A stretch of 37,406 nucleotides of DNA, from NCBI RefSeq assembly GCF_024697385.1, contig NZ_JAILFV010000130.1, positions 1-37,406 on the forward strand, in the 5' to 3' direction. This document shows, piece by piece, positions 10,232 through 20,067 of the stretch. Position 1 is the first letter of the stretch. Each line of letters opens with the position of its first letter. Origin of the DNA: Anaerovibrio sp. GTDB taxonomy: Bacteria; Bacillota; Negativicutes; Selenomonadales; Selenomonadaceae. The position numbers and the translations under genes were made by a program. Below the pieces are notes generated by a model. That model had not been told where the DNA came from and did no database searches. It was given only the letters and a program-made list of their open reading frames with translations.

Positions 10232-11743
10232 ATGTTGGCATTCTATTTTGATGAACCTTCACACACTTTTGGAGAGTATTTATTGGTTCCTGGGTATTCA
10301 TCTGATAAGTGCATACCGGCAAATGTTTCCTTGCGGACACCGCTGGTAAAGTACAAAAAAGGTGAGGAGCCAAAGCTGTCGATGAATATTCCGATGACCT
10401 CTGCTATTATGCAGTCGGTTTCCAATGACAGTATGGCTATAGCTTTGGCCCGTGAGGGTGGAGTGTCATTTATTTATGGCTCGCAGTCAATAGAAGATGA
10501 GGCAGCTATGGTTGCCAGAGTTAAGAATTTTAAGTCCGGTTTTGTAAGCAGTGATTCCAATATAAAGCCTTCTACCACTTTGGAAGAGATTTTGGCCCTG
10601 AAGGAAAAGACTGGTCACTCAACCATGGCTGTCACTGACGATGGTGAGGCCACAGGCAAACTGCTGGGAATTGTTACCAGCCGTGATTATCGTATCACCC
10701 GTATGGCTATGGATACACCAGCTTCTGAGTTTATGACTCCTTTTGAAAAACTTGTTTATGCTGATGCTGATACAACGTTGTCTGAGGCAAATGACCTGAT
10801 TTGGGAGCATAAACTGAACATGCTTCCATTGGTTGATAATAATCAGCGCTTGCGGTATATGGTATTCCGTAAGGATTATACCGACAATAAGGAAAATGAG
10901 CTGGAGCTTATTGACAGCAAAAAGCGTTATATAGTAGGTGCCGGTATTAACACCCGCGATTATGCTGAGCGTGTTCCTGCTCTCTTAAAGGCTGGTGCGG
11001 ATGTTCTTTGTATAGATTCCTCAGAGGGTTTCTCCGAATGGCAGCGTATTACCCTTAAATACATTCATGAGCATTTCGGCGAGGATGTAAAGGTAGGAGC
11101 AGGTAATGTAGTTGATAAGGACGGCTTCAGATTTTTGGCAGAAGCCGGTGCAGATTTCATAAAGGTTGGTATTGGCGGCGGCTCTATATGTATTACCCGT
11201 GAAACCAAGGGTATTGGCCGTGGTCAGGCTACGGCCCTCATTGATGTCTGCAAGGCCCGTGATGAATATTTCCAGGAGACAGGAGTTTATATCCCTGTTT
11301 GTTCCGATGGTGGTATAGTTCATGATTACCATATGACCCTGGCCTTGGCAATGGGAGCAGATTTTATGATGCTGGGAAGGTATTTCTCAAGATTTGATGA
11401 GAGCCCTACAGATAAAATCAAGATCAATGGTAACTATTATAAGGAGTATTGGGGTGAAGGCTCCAACCGTGCCCGCAACTGGATGCGTTATGATCTGGGT
11501 GGAGCAAAGAAGCTTTCTTTTGAGGAGGGCGTTGATTCTTATGTTCCTTATGCAGGCTCCCTGAAGGATAATGTGGGCGTTACCCTTAACAAGATACGCT
11601 CCACCATGTGCAACTGTGGTGCACTCACCATTCCTGAACTGCAGCAAAAGGCCCGTCTGACCCTGGTATCATCCACCAGTATCGTGGAAGGTGGATCCCA
11701 TGATGTAATTTTGCGTGATAAATTCACCAGGTCCAATGTTTAA
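10232..11743 (+). CDS. guaB: IMP dehydrogenase, Tritrichomonas-like subtype
   Basis: Oxidises IMP to XMP with NAD, the committed step to GMP. The start is the ATG at 10232 (MLAFYFDEP) after AGAAGGGA, giving 503 residues; an upstream in-frame start at 10172 lacks a ribosome binding site. The TIM barrel is interrupted by a CBS pair (about 95-215). The catalytic loop [12 protein letters not shown] places the nucleophile at C320. The mobile flap reads [10 protein letters not shown], with R419-Y420, and the segment before it is [11 protein letters not shown] rather than the YRGMGS form of common bacterial enzymes. Length, catalytic position and flap resemble Tritrichomonas foetus IMPDH as I recall it. 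It stands alone between two terminators. Confidence 0.93.
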   Translation: MLAFYFDEPSHTFGEYLLVPGYSSDKCIPANVSLRTPLVKYKKGEEPKLSMNIPMTSAIMQSVSNDSMAIALAREGGVSFIYGSQSIEDEAAMVARVKNFKSGFVSSDSNIKPSTTLEEILALKEKTGHSTMAVTDDGEATGKLLGIVTSRDYRITRMAMDTPASEFMTPFEKLVYADADTTLSEANDLIWEHKLNMLPLVDNNQRLRYMVFRKDYTDNKENELELIDSKKRYIVGAGINTRDYAERVPALLKAGADVLCIDSSEGFSEWQRITLKYIHEHFGEDVKVGAGNVVDKDGFRFLAEAGADFIKVGIGGGSICITRETKGIGRGQATALIDVCKARDEYFQETGVYIPVCSDGGIVHDYHMTLALAMGADFMMLGRYFSRFDESPTDKIKINGNYYKEYWGEGSNRARNWMRYDLGGAKKLSFEEGVDSYVPYAGSLKDNVGVTLNKIRSTMCNCGALTIPELQQKARLTLVSSTSIVEGGSHDVILRDKFTRSNV

Positions 11744-11756
11744 TTGATAATTCGAA

Positions 11757-11799
11757 GGAGATGTGATAGCTGGGCGCTTTCACATCTCTTTTTATTTTT
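11757..11799 (+). terminator. Terminator after guaB
   Basis: A 10-bp stem (GGAGATGTGA at 11757-11766 with TCACATCTCT at 11780-11789) is followed by TTTTTATTTTT. Confidence 0.85.
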
Positions 11800-12000
11800 G
11801 GCGTATTTTTTATTTGCCGGGGTGATGGAGCACTCAGGGGATTTCAGGTCGATTGGTATTTCCCGTGTAATTGTCCCGTAGCTTTCAGTTATTTTTCAAA
11901 ATATGTTACTATTATGTAGATTAAAAGGAAACTGAGGGGGCTTTGCCCAGGGCGGTATATCTGCCCCACAGCTTTCCGGGTTTGGGATGGGGTGAACATT

Positions 12001-12675
12001 GTGAGAGTTTTATTGGCAGAGGATGATATGAAGCTTGGAAAGCTGACTCAGTATATGCTTGAAAAGGATGGCATATCCACTGAGTGGGTGACTACAGGTG
12101 ATCTGATTTACGAATGTGCCATGTATGAAGAGTTTGATGTGCTGATTCTGGACTGGATGATGCCGAAGGAAACAGGTGTGGATGCATGCCGCAGATTGCG
12201 GGCTGATGGTTATCAGCGGGCCATACTCCTTCTGACAGCCAGGGACGCCGTGGAGGACAGGGTAACAGGACTGGATGCCGGGGCAGATGATTACCTGGTA
12301 AAGCCATTTGAGTTTTCAGAGCTTATGGCAAGATTAAGGGCACTCAGTCGGCGCAGCAGCCAAAAGATTCAGCAGGATATTGTGGAATTGGCCGGCTTTA
12401 CCCTGGACAGAACTTCTAAGCTGTTAATGAAGGGAAATCAGGAGGTACAGCTTTCTCCACGGGAATTTCAGATTTTTGATCTTCTTGTGCAGAATATAGG
12501 AATAGTGGTGCCAAGAGAAATTATCCTGGACAGGATTTGGGGCATAGAATCTGATGTCAGCTCCAATAATATTGATTCTTATGTCAAGCTGATCAGGAAA
12601 AAGCTGGATCTGGCAGATGGTCGAATTATGATCAGTACGATCAGGGGAGTTGGCTATAAACTTGAAACAAAATAG
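12001..12675 (+). CDS. OmpR/PhoB-family response regulator
   Basis: A transcription factor of about 224 residues. The receiver domain has the acidic pair AEDD near the start, phosphoacceptor D51 (LILDWMMP), LLTARD and LVKPFE; a winged-helix DNA-binding domain follows (about 125-224: LSPREFQIFDLL, IDSYVKLIRKKL, STIRGVGYKL). The GTG at 12001 is chosen because GGGGTG lies six bases upstream; a GTG at 11992 in frame is possible. It overlaps the downstream kinase and forms a pair with it. The stimulus and targets are unknown. Confidence 0.9.
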   Translation: MRVLLAEDDMKLGKLTQYMLEKDGISTEWVTTGDLIYECAMYEEFDVLILDWMMPKETGVDACRRLRADGYQRAILLLTARDAVEDRVTGLDAGADDYLVKPFEFSELMARLRALSRRSSQKIQQDIVELAGFTLDRTSKLLMKGNQEVQLSPREFQIFDLLVQNIGIVVPREIILDRIWGIESDVSSNNIDSYVKLIRKKLDLADGRIMISTIRGVGYKLETK

Positions 12676-13969
12676 TACTAATACCAAAGGCGTATTCTCC
12701 CGCAGTCGTATGCGTCTCACAGCCATATATTCACTGTTGATGTTTGGATTGTTTATCATCATTATTTTTTTGGCTCATCAGACCATGGAGTGGGCCGTAA
12801 CATCCGAGCAGGCCCATGAATTGTCAGAGATGGTGCATTCCGTTTCAGAGACCGAATCTGCCCTGACCTTGAACGGGGTTTATATCGGTGGTGATGACCT
12901 GGGAAAAAGGGAGAGAATGTTCTTTTATACTTATGATAAAAGTGGTAAGCTTCAAAATTATTCAAGAGCTCCTGAGCGTATAGAAAACGATGTGCTGGAG
13001 GTAATCAAGGCCGGGGAGGTTCCGGTAGAAGACGTTGCAGTATTCGTTCAAAAGCAGGATGAGGAAAAACCAAAAGTGCTGATGATGACTGCCTGTGATG
13101 TAAGGCTGGCAACTGGAGAAAAAATCGGTATGGTGTACCTGGGAAAGGATGTTTCTGCACTGTATAAGGGCATCAGAAAAGCCGCATATTTTTACGGTGG
13201 TATTTCCTTTATAGCATTATTGGCAGCAATTATTCTTGGGCATATTGTCTCCGGACGCATTGTGGGGACAATGCAACAGGCATACTACAGGCAACGGCAG
13301 TTTACGGCAGATGCATCCCATGAGCTACGAACACCTTTAAGCGTTATTATGGCATCAGCTGATTTGCTGTTAAATGACCCGGCCATCGAATCACCATTTT
13401 TAAAACAGGTGGTTTTGGATTTAAAGGATGAAGTAAAAAAAATGTCTGCTCTTGTGGGCTCATTACTGCAGATTGCCCGCTCGGACAATAATGCTGAAAA
13501 ACTTAATATTCATGAATTTGACATTATTGCACTGATGGAGCAGCTTAGCAGGAAAATGCAGCCTTTGGCTGAAAAAAAGGATATAACTATTACCCTGAAC
13601 GCTGTGGGAGAAGCTACCTGCAAGGGTGATGAACAGAAAATCCAACAGCTCATGCTGATCTTAGTGGATAATGCCATCAAATACACCCATAATGGTGGTG
13701 AGGTAACCATGTCCTTTGATGGTAAAAAGGGAAACAATCTGTATTTTTCTGTCAGGGATAATGGTATTGGTATATCTCATGAAGACATCAAGAAGCTGTT
13801 CGAAAGATTTTTCCGCGTGGACAAGGCACGCTCGAGAGCAATGGGTGGTAACGGATTGGGACTTGCCATTGCCAAAAGTATTGTTGAGGCCCATAATGGG
13901 CGTATAGATGTTGAAAGCGAGCTGGGAAAGGGGACAATCTTTAAGGTAAGTATAAGGAGCTTCAAGTGA
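12662..13969 (+). CDS. Membrane sensor histidine kinase, partner of the OmpR-type regulator
   Basis: A HisKA/HATPase kinase of about 435 residues. Two membrane helices (roughly residues 17-38 and 175-200) enclose an extracytoplasmic sensor domain of about 130 residues. The H-box FTADASHELRTPLS places the phosphorylated histidine near residue 220; the ATPase part has VDNAIKYTHNG, DNGIGIS and GGNGLGLAIAKS. The start is uncertain: TTG at 12662 has GGGGAG 12 bp upstream and overlaps the regulator; an ATG at 12710 would also keep both helices. A terminator follows immediately. Confidence 0.88.
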   Translation: MKQNSTNTKGVFSRSRMRLTAIYSLLMFGLFIIIIFLAHQTMEWAVTSEQAHELSEMVHSVSETESALTLNGVYIGGDDLGKRERMFFYTYDKSGKLQNYSRAPERIENDVLEVIKAGEVPVEDVAVFVQKQDEEKPKVLMMTACDVRLATGEKIGMVYLGKDVSALYKGIRKAAYFYGGISFIALLAAIILGHIVSGRIVGTMQQAYYRQRQFTADASHELRTPLSVIMASADLLLNDPAIESPFLKQVVLDLKDEVKKMSALVGSLLQIARSDNNAEKLNIHEFDIIALMEQLSRKMQPLAEKKDITITLNAVGEATCKGDEQKIQQLMLILVDNAIKYTHNGGEVTMSFDGKKGNNLYFSVRDNGIGISHEDIKKLFERFFRVDKARSRAMGGNGLGLAIAKSIVEAHNGRIDVESELGKGTIFKVSIRSFK

Positions 13970-13977
13970 TATGATTC

Positions 13978-14004
13978 AGTGGGCTGGAAGCAGCCCACTT
14001 TTTT
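13978..14004 (+). terminator. Terminator after the two-component system
   Basis: AGTGGGCTG (13978-13986), loop GAAG, CAGCCCACT (13991-13999), then TTTTT. Confidence 0.9.
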
Positions 14005-14046
14005 GTGTGTAAAAGCTTAAGCTTGGGGACAGGCGGATTTATACTT

Positions 14047-14090
14047 AATTAGTCAAAAAGTCTAAAAATATATTGACTTTTTGACTAATT
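14047..14090 (+). promoter_or_regulatory. Perfect inverted repeat overlapping the clpB promoter; candidate CtsR operator
   Basis: AATTAGTCAAAAAGTC (14047-14062) is repeated as its exact reverse complement at 14075-14090, with a 12-bp A/T spacer. The right arm covers most of the -35 element, so a bound protein would block transcription. Each arm contains AGTC units 8 bp apart (AGTCAAAA-AGTC). The same unit occurs at the ctsR promoter in this window (31764-31787). The classical CtsR operator has heptads separated by 3 bp, so the assignment is inference from context. Confidence 0.65.
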
Positions 14091-14100
14091 GTTTTATAAT
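14073..14100 (+). promoter_or_regulatory. clpB promoter
   Basis: TTGACT (14073-14078) and TATAAT (14095-14100) are 16 bp apart; the inverted repeat operator overlaps it. Confidence 0.75.
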
Positions 14101-14141
14101 AACCATAGGAATATATATATACATAGTTTGGAGGGATATAT

Positions 14142-16715
14142 ATGGAACAGGAAAAATATACTCAAAGAGTTTTAAATACACTGCAATCTGCCCAGCAAAA
14201 TGCGGCGCTTCACTATCATCAGGAGATTGGCTCGCTGCATGTACTGCTGGCGCTTTCCAAGGAGCCGGAGGGACTTCTGGAAACAGTTTTCAATGATTTA
14301 CAGGTGGATATCAGGTCCCTGCAGGCCAGCCTTGAAAATCAGCTAAAGAAAATTCCAAGCGTAAAAGGGCAGGACCGCCTTACCATGAGTGTCGAACTGG
14401 GCCGTGTTATGGCCAGGGCCGACCAATTGTCAGGGGAAATGGGTGACTCCTACATAAGCACTGAGCATTTGCTTTTGGCAATATGTGAGGATGGCGGGGA
14501 AGAAGCCAAGGAGATATGCCGTCAGTTTGGACTTACCAGAAGCAAGGTTGCTGATTCAATCAAGAAGAACAGGAAGCAAAGTGTTAATTCAGCCAATCCG
14601 GAGGAAAGCTATCAGGCCTTGGAAAAATATGGACGGGATCTTACCCAGATAGCCAGACAAGGAAAACTTGATCCTGTAATAGGACGGGATGAGGAAATTC
14701 GCCGGACCATAGAAATACTGTCTCGCCGTACCAAAAACAATCCTGTGCTAATTGGTGAGCCGGGAGTTGGTAAAACCGCCATAGTTGAAGGCCTGGCCCG
14801 CCGTATTGTAGCTGGTGATGTGCCTGAATCACTGAAAAGTAAGACACTGTACTCACTGGATATGGGAGCTTTGATCGCCGGCGCCAAGTACCGTGGTGAG
14901 TTTGAGGAGCGTTTAAAGGCAGTACTCAACGAGGTTGTGAAGTCTGATGGACAGATTTTATTATTCATTGATGAGGTGCATACCGTTGTGGGAGCAGGGG
15001 CTTCTGAAGGATCCATGGATGCAGGCAATTTGCTGAAACCTATGATGGCAAGGGGCGAGCTCAGATGTATTGGTGCGACAACACTGAATGAATACCGTAA
15101 ATACATCGAAAAGGATACAGCCCTGGAGCGTCGTTTTCAGCCTGTCATGGTGGGCGAACCGAGTGTGGAGGATACAATTTCCATTCTTCGTGGGCTCAAG
15201 GAACGTTATGAGGTGCATCATGGCGTAAGAATCAGGGATGCTGCGCTGGTATCTGCAGCTGTCCTGTCAGACAGGTATATTTCTGACAGATTCCTCCCGG
15301 ACAAGGCCATTGATTTGGTTGATGAAGCTGCAGCCAAGCTGAGGACAGAGATAGAATCAATGCCTGCTCCACTGGATGAGGTTCGCCGCAAGATATTGCA
15401 GCTGGAGATTGAAGAACAGGCGCTGCAAAAGGAAACTGATACGGCAGGAAAGGAAAAGCTGGCTGCAATACAGGCAGAAAAAACAAAGCTGCAGCAGGAG
15501 CAGGAGGCTCTGCAGGAAGAGTGGGATTCTGAGCATCAGTCCATTCTGCGTATCAGGGGCATAAAAAAAGAAATGGATGCGGTACGGAGTCAAATGGAAA
15601 CCGCTGAAAGGGAATATGATCTGAGCCGGCTGTCTGAACTGAAATATGGAAAACTTCCGGAACTGGAAAAGAAGCTCCAGGAGGAAGAAGCAGCTATTGC
15701 GGCCAAGGCCGGTGATAACCAGCTTCTCAAGGAAGAGGTAGGTGAAGAGGATATTGCCAAGGTGGTAAGCCGCTGGACAGGTATTCCTGTAACAAAGATG
15801 ATGACCGGTGAACGGGAGAAGCTTCTGCATCTGGAGGACAATCTTCATGAAAGGGTTGTGGGGCAGGATGAGGCTGTAACTGTTGTAAGTGAGGCTATCC
15901 TTCGGGCCCGGGCTGGTATCAAGGCTCCTGACAGGCCGATAGGCTCCTTTATCTTTTTGGGTCCGACAGGTGTGGGCAAGACCGAGCTGGCCAAGACGCT
16001 GGCAGAGGCGTTGTTTGATTCTGAACGCAGTATGATCCGCATTGATATGAGTGAATATATGGAGAAGCATTCGGTAGCAAGGCTTATAGGTGCTCCTCCG
16101 GGCTATGTGGGCTATGAGGAAGGGGGACAGCTTACCGAAGCGGTTCGGCGGCAGCCATATAGTGTTATATTATTGGATGAGATAGAAAAAGCTCACCGGG
16201 ATGTCTTTAATGTGCTGCTGCAGATTTTGGATGATGGGCGGCTTACTGATGGTAAGGGAAGAGTTGTAAACTTTAAGAATACGGTTATCATTATGACTTC
16301 CAATTTGGGGTCTCATGAGATCTTGAATAAGGAGTACAGTGAAGCCGAGGCAGCTGTAAAAGAGCTGCTGAAGGACTATTTCCGTCCTGAGTTCCTGAAC
16401 CGGGTAGATGATATCGTGGTGTTTAAGTCCCTTGCCAAGGAACAGGTGAAGGCCATTGCCAATCTTATGCTCAAGAGTCTTAATGAGAGGGTAAGCAGGC
16501 AGATAAAGATTACCCTTAGCTGGGATGATGAAGTATTGCAGTTCCTGACAGAGGAAGGCTACGATCCTGACTTTGGCGCCAGACCATTACGGAGGCTTCT
16601 GACCCGTGTGATTGAAACAGAATTATCCAAGGCCATTATCAGAGGCGATGTAGCTGAAGGGGACAATGTGTCCATGACGATGACCGATGGTCATATTTCA
16701 TTTAACAAGGCTTGA
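14142..16715 (+). CDS. clpB: ATP-dependent disaggregase ClpB
   Basis: ClpB rescues aggregated proteins together with the DnaK system. The 857 residues show an N-terminal Clp repeat domain (about 1-140), AAA-1 with Walker A GEPGVGKT at 205-212 and [12 protein letters not shown], a long coiled-coil middle domain (about 400-520) that distinguishes ClpB from ClpC and ClpA, and AAA-2 with GPTGVGKT at 607-614. It ends without a ClpP-binding IGF-type loop that I can see. GGAGGGATATAT precedes the ATG. It is monocistronic, bounded by terminators, and probably heat-regulated through the inverted repeat at its promoter. Confidence 0.97.
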   Translation: MEQEKYTQRVLNTLQSAQQNAALHYHQEIGSLHVLLALSKEPEGLLETVFNDLQVDIRSLQASLENQLKKIPSVKGQDRLTMSVELGRVMARADQLSGEMGDSYISTEHLLLAICEDGGEEAKEICRQFGLTRSKVADSIKKNRKQSVNSANPEESYQALEKYGRDLTQIARQGKLDPVIGRDEEIRRTIEILSRRTKNNPVLIGEPGVGKTAIVEGLARRIVAGDVPESLKSKTLYSLDMGALIAGAKYRGEFEERLKAVLNEVVKSDGQILLFIDEVHTVVGAGASEGSMDAGNLLKPMMARGELRCIGATTLNEYRKYIEKDTALERRFQPVMVGEPSVEDTISILRGLKERYEVHHGVRIRDAALVSAAVLSDRYISDRFLPDKAIDLVDEAAAKLRTEIESMPAPLDEVRRKILQLEIEEQALQKETDTAGKEKLAAIQAEKTKLQQEQEALQEEWDSEHQSILRIRGIKKEMDAVRSQMETAEREYDLSRLSELKYGKLPELEKKLQEEEAAIAAKAGDNQLLKEEVGEEDIAKVVSRWTGIPVTKMMTGEREKLLHLEDNLHERVVGQDEAVTVVSEAILRARAGIKAPDRPIGSFIFLGPTGVGKTELAKTLAEALFDSERSMIRIDMSEYMEKHSVARLIGAPPGYVGYEEGGQLTEAVRRQPYSVILLDEIEKAHRDVFNVLLQILDDGRLTDGKGRVVNFKNTVIIMTSNLGSHEILNKEYSEAEAAVKELLKDYFRPEFLNRVDDIVVFKSLAKEQVKAIANLMLKSLNERVSRQIKITLSWDDEVLQFLTEEGYDPDFGARPLRRLLTRVIETELSKAIIRGDVAEGDNVSMTMTDGHISFNKA

Positions 16716-16720
16716 TAAAT

Positions 16721-16793
16721 AAAAAACGACCCCGTCTTCATGAGAATGTCAGTCTGATTGACTGTGCATCCTGAAGACGGGGTTGTTTTTTTG
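16721..16793. terminator. Bidirectional terminator between clpB and the convergent secreted-protein gene
   Basis: A long stem (ACGACCCCGTCTTCA with TGAAGACGGGGTTGT) with an inner CAGT/ACTG hairpin is flanked by A-tract on the left and T-tract on the right, so it can stop transcription from both sides. Confidence 0.9.
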
Positions 16794-16876
16794 TGGTACC
16801 GTGACCATTGTTCAGTTGCTGCCGGATATTATCGGAGCGGACATTGCAGCAGGTATATGTATATCAGCAGCTACTG

Positions 16877-17695
16877 TCAACGGATGAAATCCATGTCCTG
16901 GGCAGCATTTTCTTTTTTATCCTTCCATTTCAGTACACCTTCACGCATGATAAACTCACAGCTGCCATCATCATATACATTGATGTCGGCTTCCTTCCCA
17001 TTGTCGTAGACAATAGAGTCGGTGCATATGCCATTTCCTGGTGATACCAGAATGGCATTTTGTTTATCATAACGGCAGTTATAAACCCACTCCCGTTGTT
17101 CGGCGGCGCTGTTTGCCCAGGTAATGGTTGCTATATAGGCGTTGGCCTTTTTTTCAATTGCTATGGTGCAGCGACCACAGCCCCACACACCAAGATAATC
17201 CTTTGGTGCTACTCCTTCGCTTGTAGCTGCGTAATCATTGTTGTTGCAGCGTGCAAAATGCATGGCACCGTCCTGCCCAGACCAGAGATCTGTCTGCAGG
17301 GAGCCGTCTAAATCATTTTTTGCAAAGTCAGCCCAGCGGTGTCCGTCGTTATCGGTAAAGTTAAACCAAGGGACATAGGAGCCGTCAATATATTCTTCAA
17401 CCCAAACTTTTATGGTGCCATGTGTGGTTGCACCATTAGGTTCAATTAGTTCATAAGTGTAACCGGGATTGATTTTTAGTGTTCGGGAATTAGGTGAGCC
17501 ATCCTCGAGCCAGGTACCAATAATTCCCTGCACACCGGTATCAACATTGTACATGTTGATGGTGGCCTCGGCGGGCGAAACATTGCTCAGCCCAATCATA
17601 CAACAGAACGCAATCATTATTGCGAGAATAGTCCTGATTTTGCCTGTTAAGGCTTGACAGCTGCCTTTGTGCTTTTTCATACTGTCTTTGATCAT
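16877..17695 (-). CDS. Secreted protein of unknown function with two beta-rich lobes
   Basis: The start is the ATG at 17695 (minus strand), directly after AAGGAGGG; the longer open frame upstream lacks a ribosome binding site. The 272-residue product begins with a basic stretch and a hydrophobic core, ending AEA at residues 42-44, a type I signal peptide. The mature part has two lobes with the same G-x-W motif: GIIGTWLEDG (near 54) and DYLGVWGCGRC (near 150), suggesting a duplicated lipocalin-like or small beta-barrel fold. Several cysteines (CGRC, NC, GIC) may form disulfides. It has its own promoter and converges with clpB. I do not recognise a named family. Confidence 0.8.
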   Translation of the reverse strand: MIKDSMKKHKGSCQALTGKIRTILAIMIAFCCMIGLSNVSPAEATINMYNVDTGVQGIIGTWLEDGSPNSRTLKINPGYTYELIEPNGATTHGTIKVWVEEYIDGSYVPWFNFTDNDGHRWADFAKNDLDGSLQTDLWSGQDGAMHFARCNNNDYAATSEGVAPKDYLGVWGCGRCTIAIEKKANAYIATITWANSAAEQREWVYNCRYDKQNAILVSPGNGICTDSIVYDNGKEADINVYDDGSCEFIMREGVLKWKDKKENAAQDMDFIR

Positions 17696-17821
17696 GAGAA
17701 ATCCCTCCTTAATATAAACCCATATTATTCTGCAATCGGGTCCTTTGGTGGAATACATCAAATTGAGCAGCTTTCTGCTTAAAAAAACTTGAATAAAGGT
17801 ATGATGATGGTTTTCGACTGC

Positions 17822-17850
17822 ATTATAATTTATTTTTTCCAATTACTCAA
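17822..17850 (-). promoter_or_regulatory. Promoter of the minus-strand secreted protein gene
   Basis: On the minus strand TTGAGT (17850-17845) and TATAAT (17827-17822) are 17 bp apart, giving a leader of roughly 120 nt before the start at 17695. Confidence 0.65.
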
Positions 17851-17919
17851 TATGAAATATTTCCCTAAATTGATTTATATAGAAAAATGAACAAATGACT
17901 TTTATACAAGGACAAAAAC

Positions 17920-17949
17920 TTTACAAATAGTATATTTTTTTATTATAAC
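17920..17949 (+). promoter_or_regulatory. Promoter of the leuA T-box transcript
   Basis: TTTACA (17920-17925) is followed after 18 bp by TATAAC (17944-17949), about 400 bp upstream of leuA. The stretch 17696-17920 otherwise holds only the divergent promoter of the minus-strand gene. Confidence 0.55.
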
Positions 17950-17984
17950 ATCTTGAAAATTAGATTGGGCTGTGATATATTTAA

Positions 17985-18290
17985 CGAGTCAGGTGAATAT
18001 GTGAATGTGTTGATGAGGAGTATTAGCCTTGGGGAGTCTTATAGAGAGCTGGCGGTAGGTGCGAGCCGGCAGATGATTCTTGGTGAACTGGCCTCGGAGC
18101 AGCCAGCTGAAGCCGCAGGTGTGTAGCAGTGGTGGTAGGTGGAGCCGGAGCTGACCGTTATATCAGGAGGGCATTTAATTAGGTGTTGCTGATAATGTCC
18201 GGTGAGTGTGTACTTTGTTTATAAGTACAAAATTGAGTGGTACCACGAAAGGCAGCCTTTCGTCTCTTTGGAGATGAAGGGTTTTTTGTT
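17985..18290 (+). promoter_or_regulatory. T-box: T-box riboswitch (leucine, specifier CUG inferred)
   Basis: Stem I shows GATGAGGAGTA (18010s), the apical AGAGAGCTGGCGG and GGTGCGAGCC segments, and then TGGTGAACTGGCCTC. The AGTA/GAA pair forms the specifier loop, which places CTG, a leucine codon, after GAA. The T-box core GAGTGGTACCACG is at 18235-18247; its TGGT (18238-18241) can pair with a tRNA ending ACCA, in agreement with tRNA-Leu. A terminator follows. Uncharged tRNA-Leu is predicted to stabilise the antiterminator and turn on leuA. Confidence 0.9.
18256..18287 (+). terminator. T-box-controlled terminator
   Basis: CCTTTCGTCTC (18256-18266), loop TTTG, GAGATGAAGGG (18271-18281), then TTTTTT. 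Its 5' arm follows the T-box core closely, so it competes with the antiterminator. Confidence 0.9.
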
Positions 18291-18358
18291 TAGGTACAGT
18301 TACAGTATGTTCAGAAAGAAAAATTAATCATTTCCATAAATAAAAAGGGGAGAGTGCA

Positions 18359-20029
18359 ATGAAGAATTATACAAAATATTCCAAGGGCTATTATATGCCA
18401 CCAAAACCAGATATGAGCTGGATGTATAAGGAATTCCCTGACAAGGCGCCTAAATGGTGTTCTGTGGATTTGCGGGATGGTAATCAGGCATTGATTATTC
18501 CAATGAGCCTTGATGAGAAAATAGAGTTCTTTAAGATGCTGGTGGAAGTGGGCTTTAAAGAAATTGAGGTAGGTTTTCCCGCTGCTTCGGAAACAGAATA
18601 TGCATTTCTCCGTCGTCTTGTTGAAGAAAATCTTATTCCTGACGATGTTACCGTGCAGGTATTGACCCAGGCCCGTGAGCATATTATCAAAAAAACCTTT
18701 GAGGCTCTGGAAGGGGTAAAGAATGCCATAGTACATGTTTATAATTCCACTTCTGTAGCACAGCGACAGCAGGTTTTCAGAATGTCCAGGGAGGAAATAA
18801 AACAGATTGCCATTGATGGTGCAAAGCTTTTAAAGAAGCTTACAGAGGAAGCCGGTGCTGATTATCGCTTTGAATATTCTCCGGAGAGCTTTACCGGTAC
18901 GGAGCCTGAATATGCCCTGGAAGTATGTAATGCCGTTCTTGATGTTTGGAAGCCAACGCCGGAGCACAAGGCCATCATCAATATTCCGGTAACAGTTGAA
19001 ATGTCGATGCCTCATGTGTATGCCATGCAGGTAGCATATATTTCTCAAAATATCAAGTACCGTGATGCAATAGAGCTGTCCCTTCATCCACATAATGACA
19101 GGGGCTGTGGTGTAGCGGATACAGAGCTTGGCCTATTGGCAGGTGCTGACCGTGTAGAAGGGACTTTGTTTGGTAACGGTGAGCGTACAGGTAATGTGGA
19201 TATTGTTACCCTGGCCATGAACATGTTTGTTTTAGGTGTTGATCCAAAACTGGATTTTACGGATATGCCAAAGCTGGTTGATCTCTATGAAAAGGTTACC
19301 AGAATGCAGGTGCCTCCTCGTCAGCCATATGCTGGAGCATTGGTGTTTGCAGCTTTTTCAGGGTCACATCAGGATGCTATTGCCAAGGGGATGAAGTGGC
19401 GTGATGAAGAAGATCCTGATCATTGGACCACACCGTATCTGCCTATAGATCCTCATGATGTGGGCAGGGAGTACGATGGCGATGTAATTCGTATTAACAG
19501 TCAGTCGGGTAAGGGCGGGGTAGCCTTTATCATGGAACAGAAATACGGAATTTCCATGCCGAAGAAAATGCGTGAGGACTTTGGATATTGCGTAAAGAGC
19601 GTTTCCGATCACAAGCATAAGGAATTGATGCCGGATGAAATTTATCAGATTTTCCACGATAATTATGTAAATGTGGAAGCACCTTATAAATTGATAGATT
19701 TTATTCTGAAAAAGGATGTTGATGGCAGCCGCTCCGGTGTTGTTGATCTTGAAATTGATGGTAAGCCGGTTACCTTCCAGGCCAAGGGGAATGGCCGCCT
19801 GGATGCTGTTTCAAACGCCATTCAGGAAAATACCGATATTAAGTATACAGACTTGACCTATAGTGAGCATGCTCTTGAAATAGGTGCCAATTCCCGGGCC
19901 ATGGCATATATTGGCATTACCGGGCCTGATGGGAAAATAACCTGGGGGGCCGGGATGGATACAGATATTATTACCGCTTCCATCATGGCATTGTTTAGTG
20001 CCATGAACAGAATGAAGGCTGGTAAATAA
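18359..20029 (+). CDS. leuA: 2-isopropylmalate synthase LeuA (long, 556-residue type)
   Basis: Condenses acetyl-CoA with 2-ketoisovalerate, the first committed step of leucine synthesis. The catalytic HMGL-like barrel carries DLRDGNQ at residues 37-43 and SLHPHNDRG with the metal-binding H243 and H245; a linker and a C-terminal LeuA dimer/regulatory domain follow (about 430-550). The long N-terminal arm (KYSKGYYMPPKPDMSW) and overall size fit the second LeuA class also seen in actinobacteria. GGGGAGAG precedes the ATG. It is monocistronic, controlled by a leucine T-box, with a terminator after it. Confidence 0.93.
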   Translation: MKNYTKYSKGYYMPPKPDMSWMYKEFPDKAPKWCSVDLRDGNQALIIPMSLDEKIEFFKMLVEVGFKEIEVGFPAASETEYAFLRRLVEENLIPDDVTVQVLTQAREHIIKKTFEALEGVKNAIVHVYNSTSVAQRQQVFRMSREEIKQIAIDGAKLLKKLTEEAGADYRFEYSPESFTGTEPEYALEVCNAVLDVWKPTPEHKAIINIPVTVEMSMPHVYAMQVAYISQNIKYRDAIELSLHPHNDRGCGVADTELGLLAGADRVEGTLFGNGERTGNVDIVTLAMNMFVLGVDPKLDFTDMPKLVDLYEKVTRMQVPPRQPYAGALVFAAFSGSHQDAIAKGMKWRDEEDPDHWTTPYLPIDPHDVGREYDGDVIRINSQSGKGGVAFIMEQKYGISMPKKMREDFGYCVKSVSDHKHKELMPDEIYQIFHDNYVNVEAPYKLIDFILKKDVDGSRSGVVDLEIDGKPVTFQAKGNGRLDAVSNAIQENTDIKYTDLTYSEHALEIGANSRAMAYIGITGPDGKITWGAGMDTDIITASIMALFSAMNRMKAGK

Positions 20030-20067
20030 TATTAATTATGATACAATAATATGGTATTGTTTTAGGC

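Noticed and set aside
15357..16070. Long minus-strand open frame opposite clpB
   Set aside because: Antisense to the conserved middle and AAA-2 domains of ClpB; composition is typical of a complement of a real gene.
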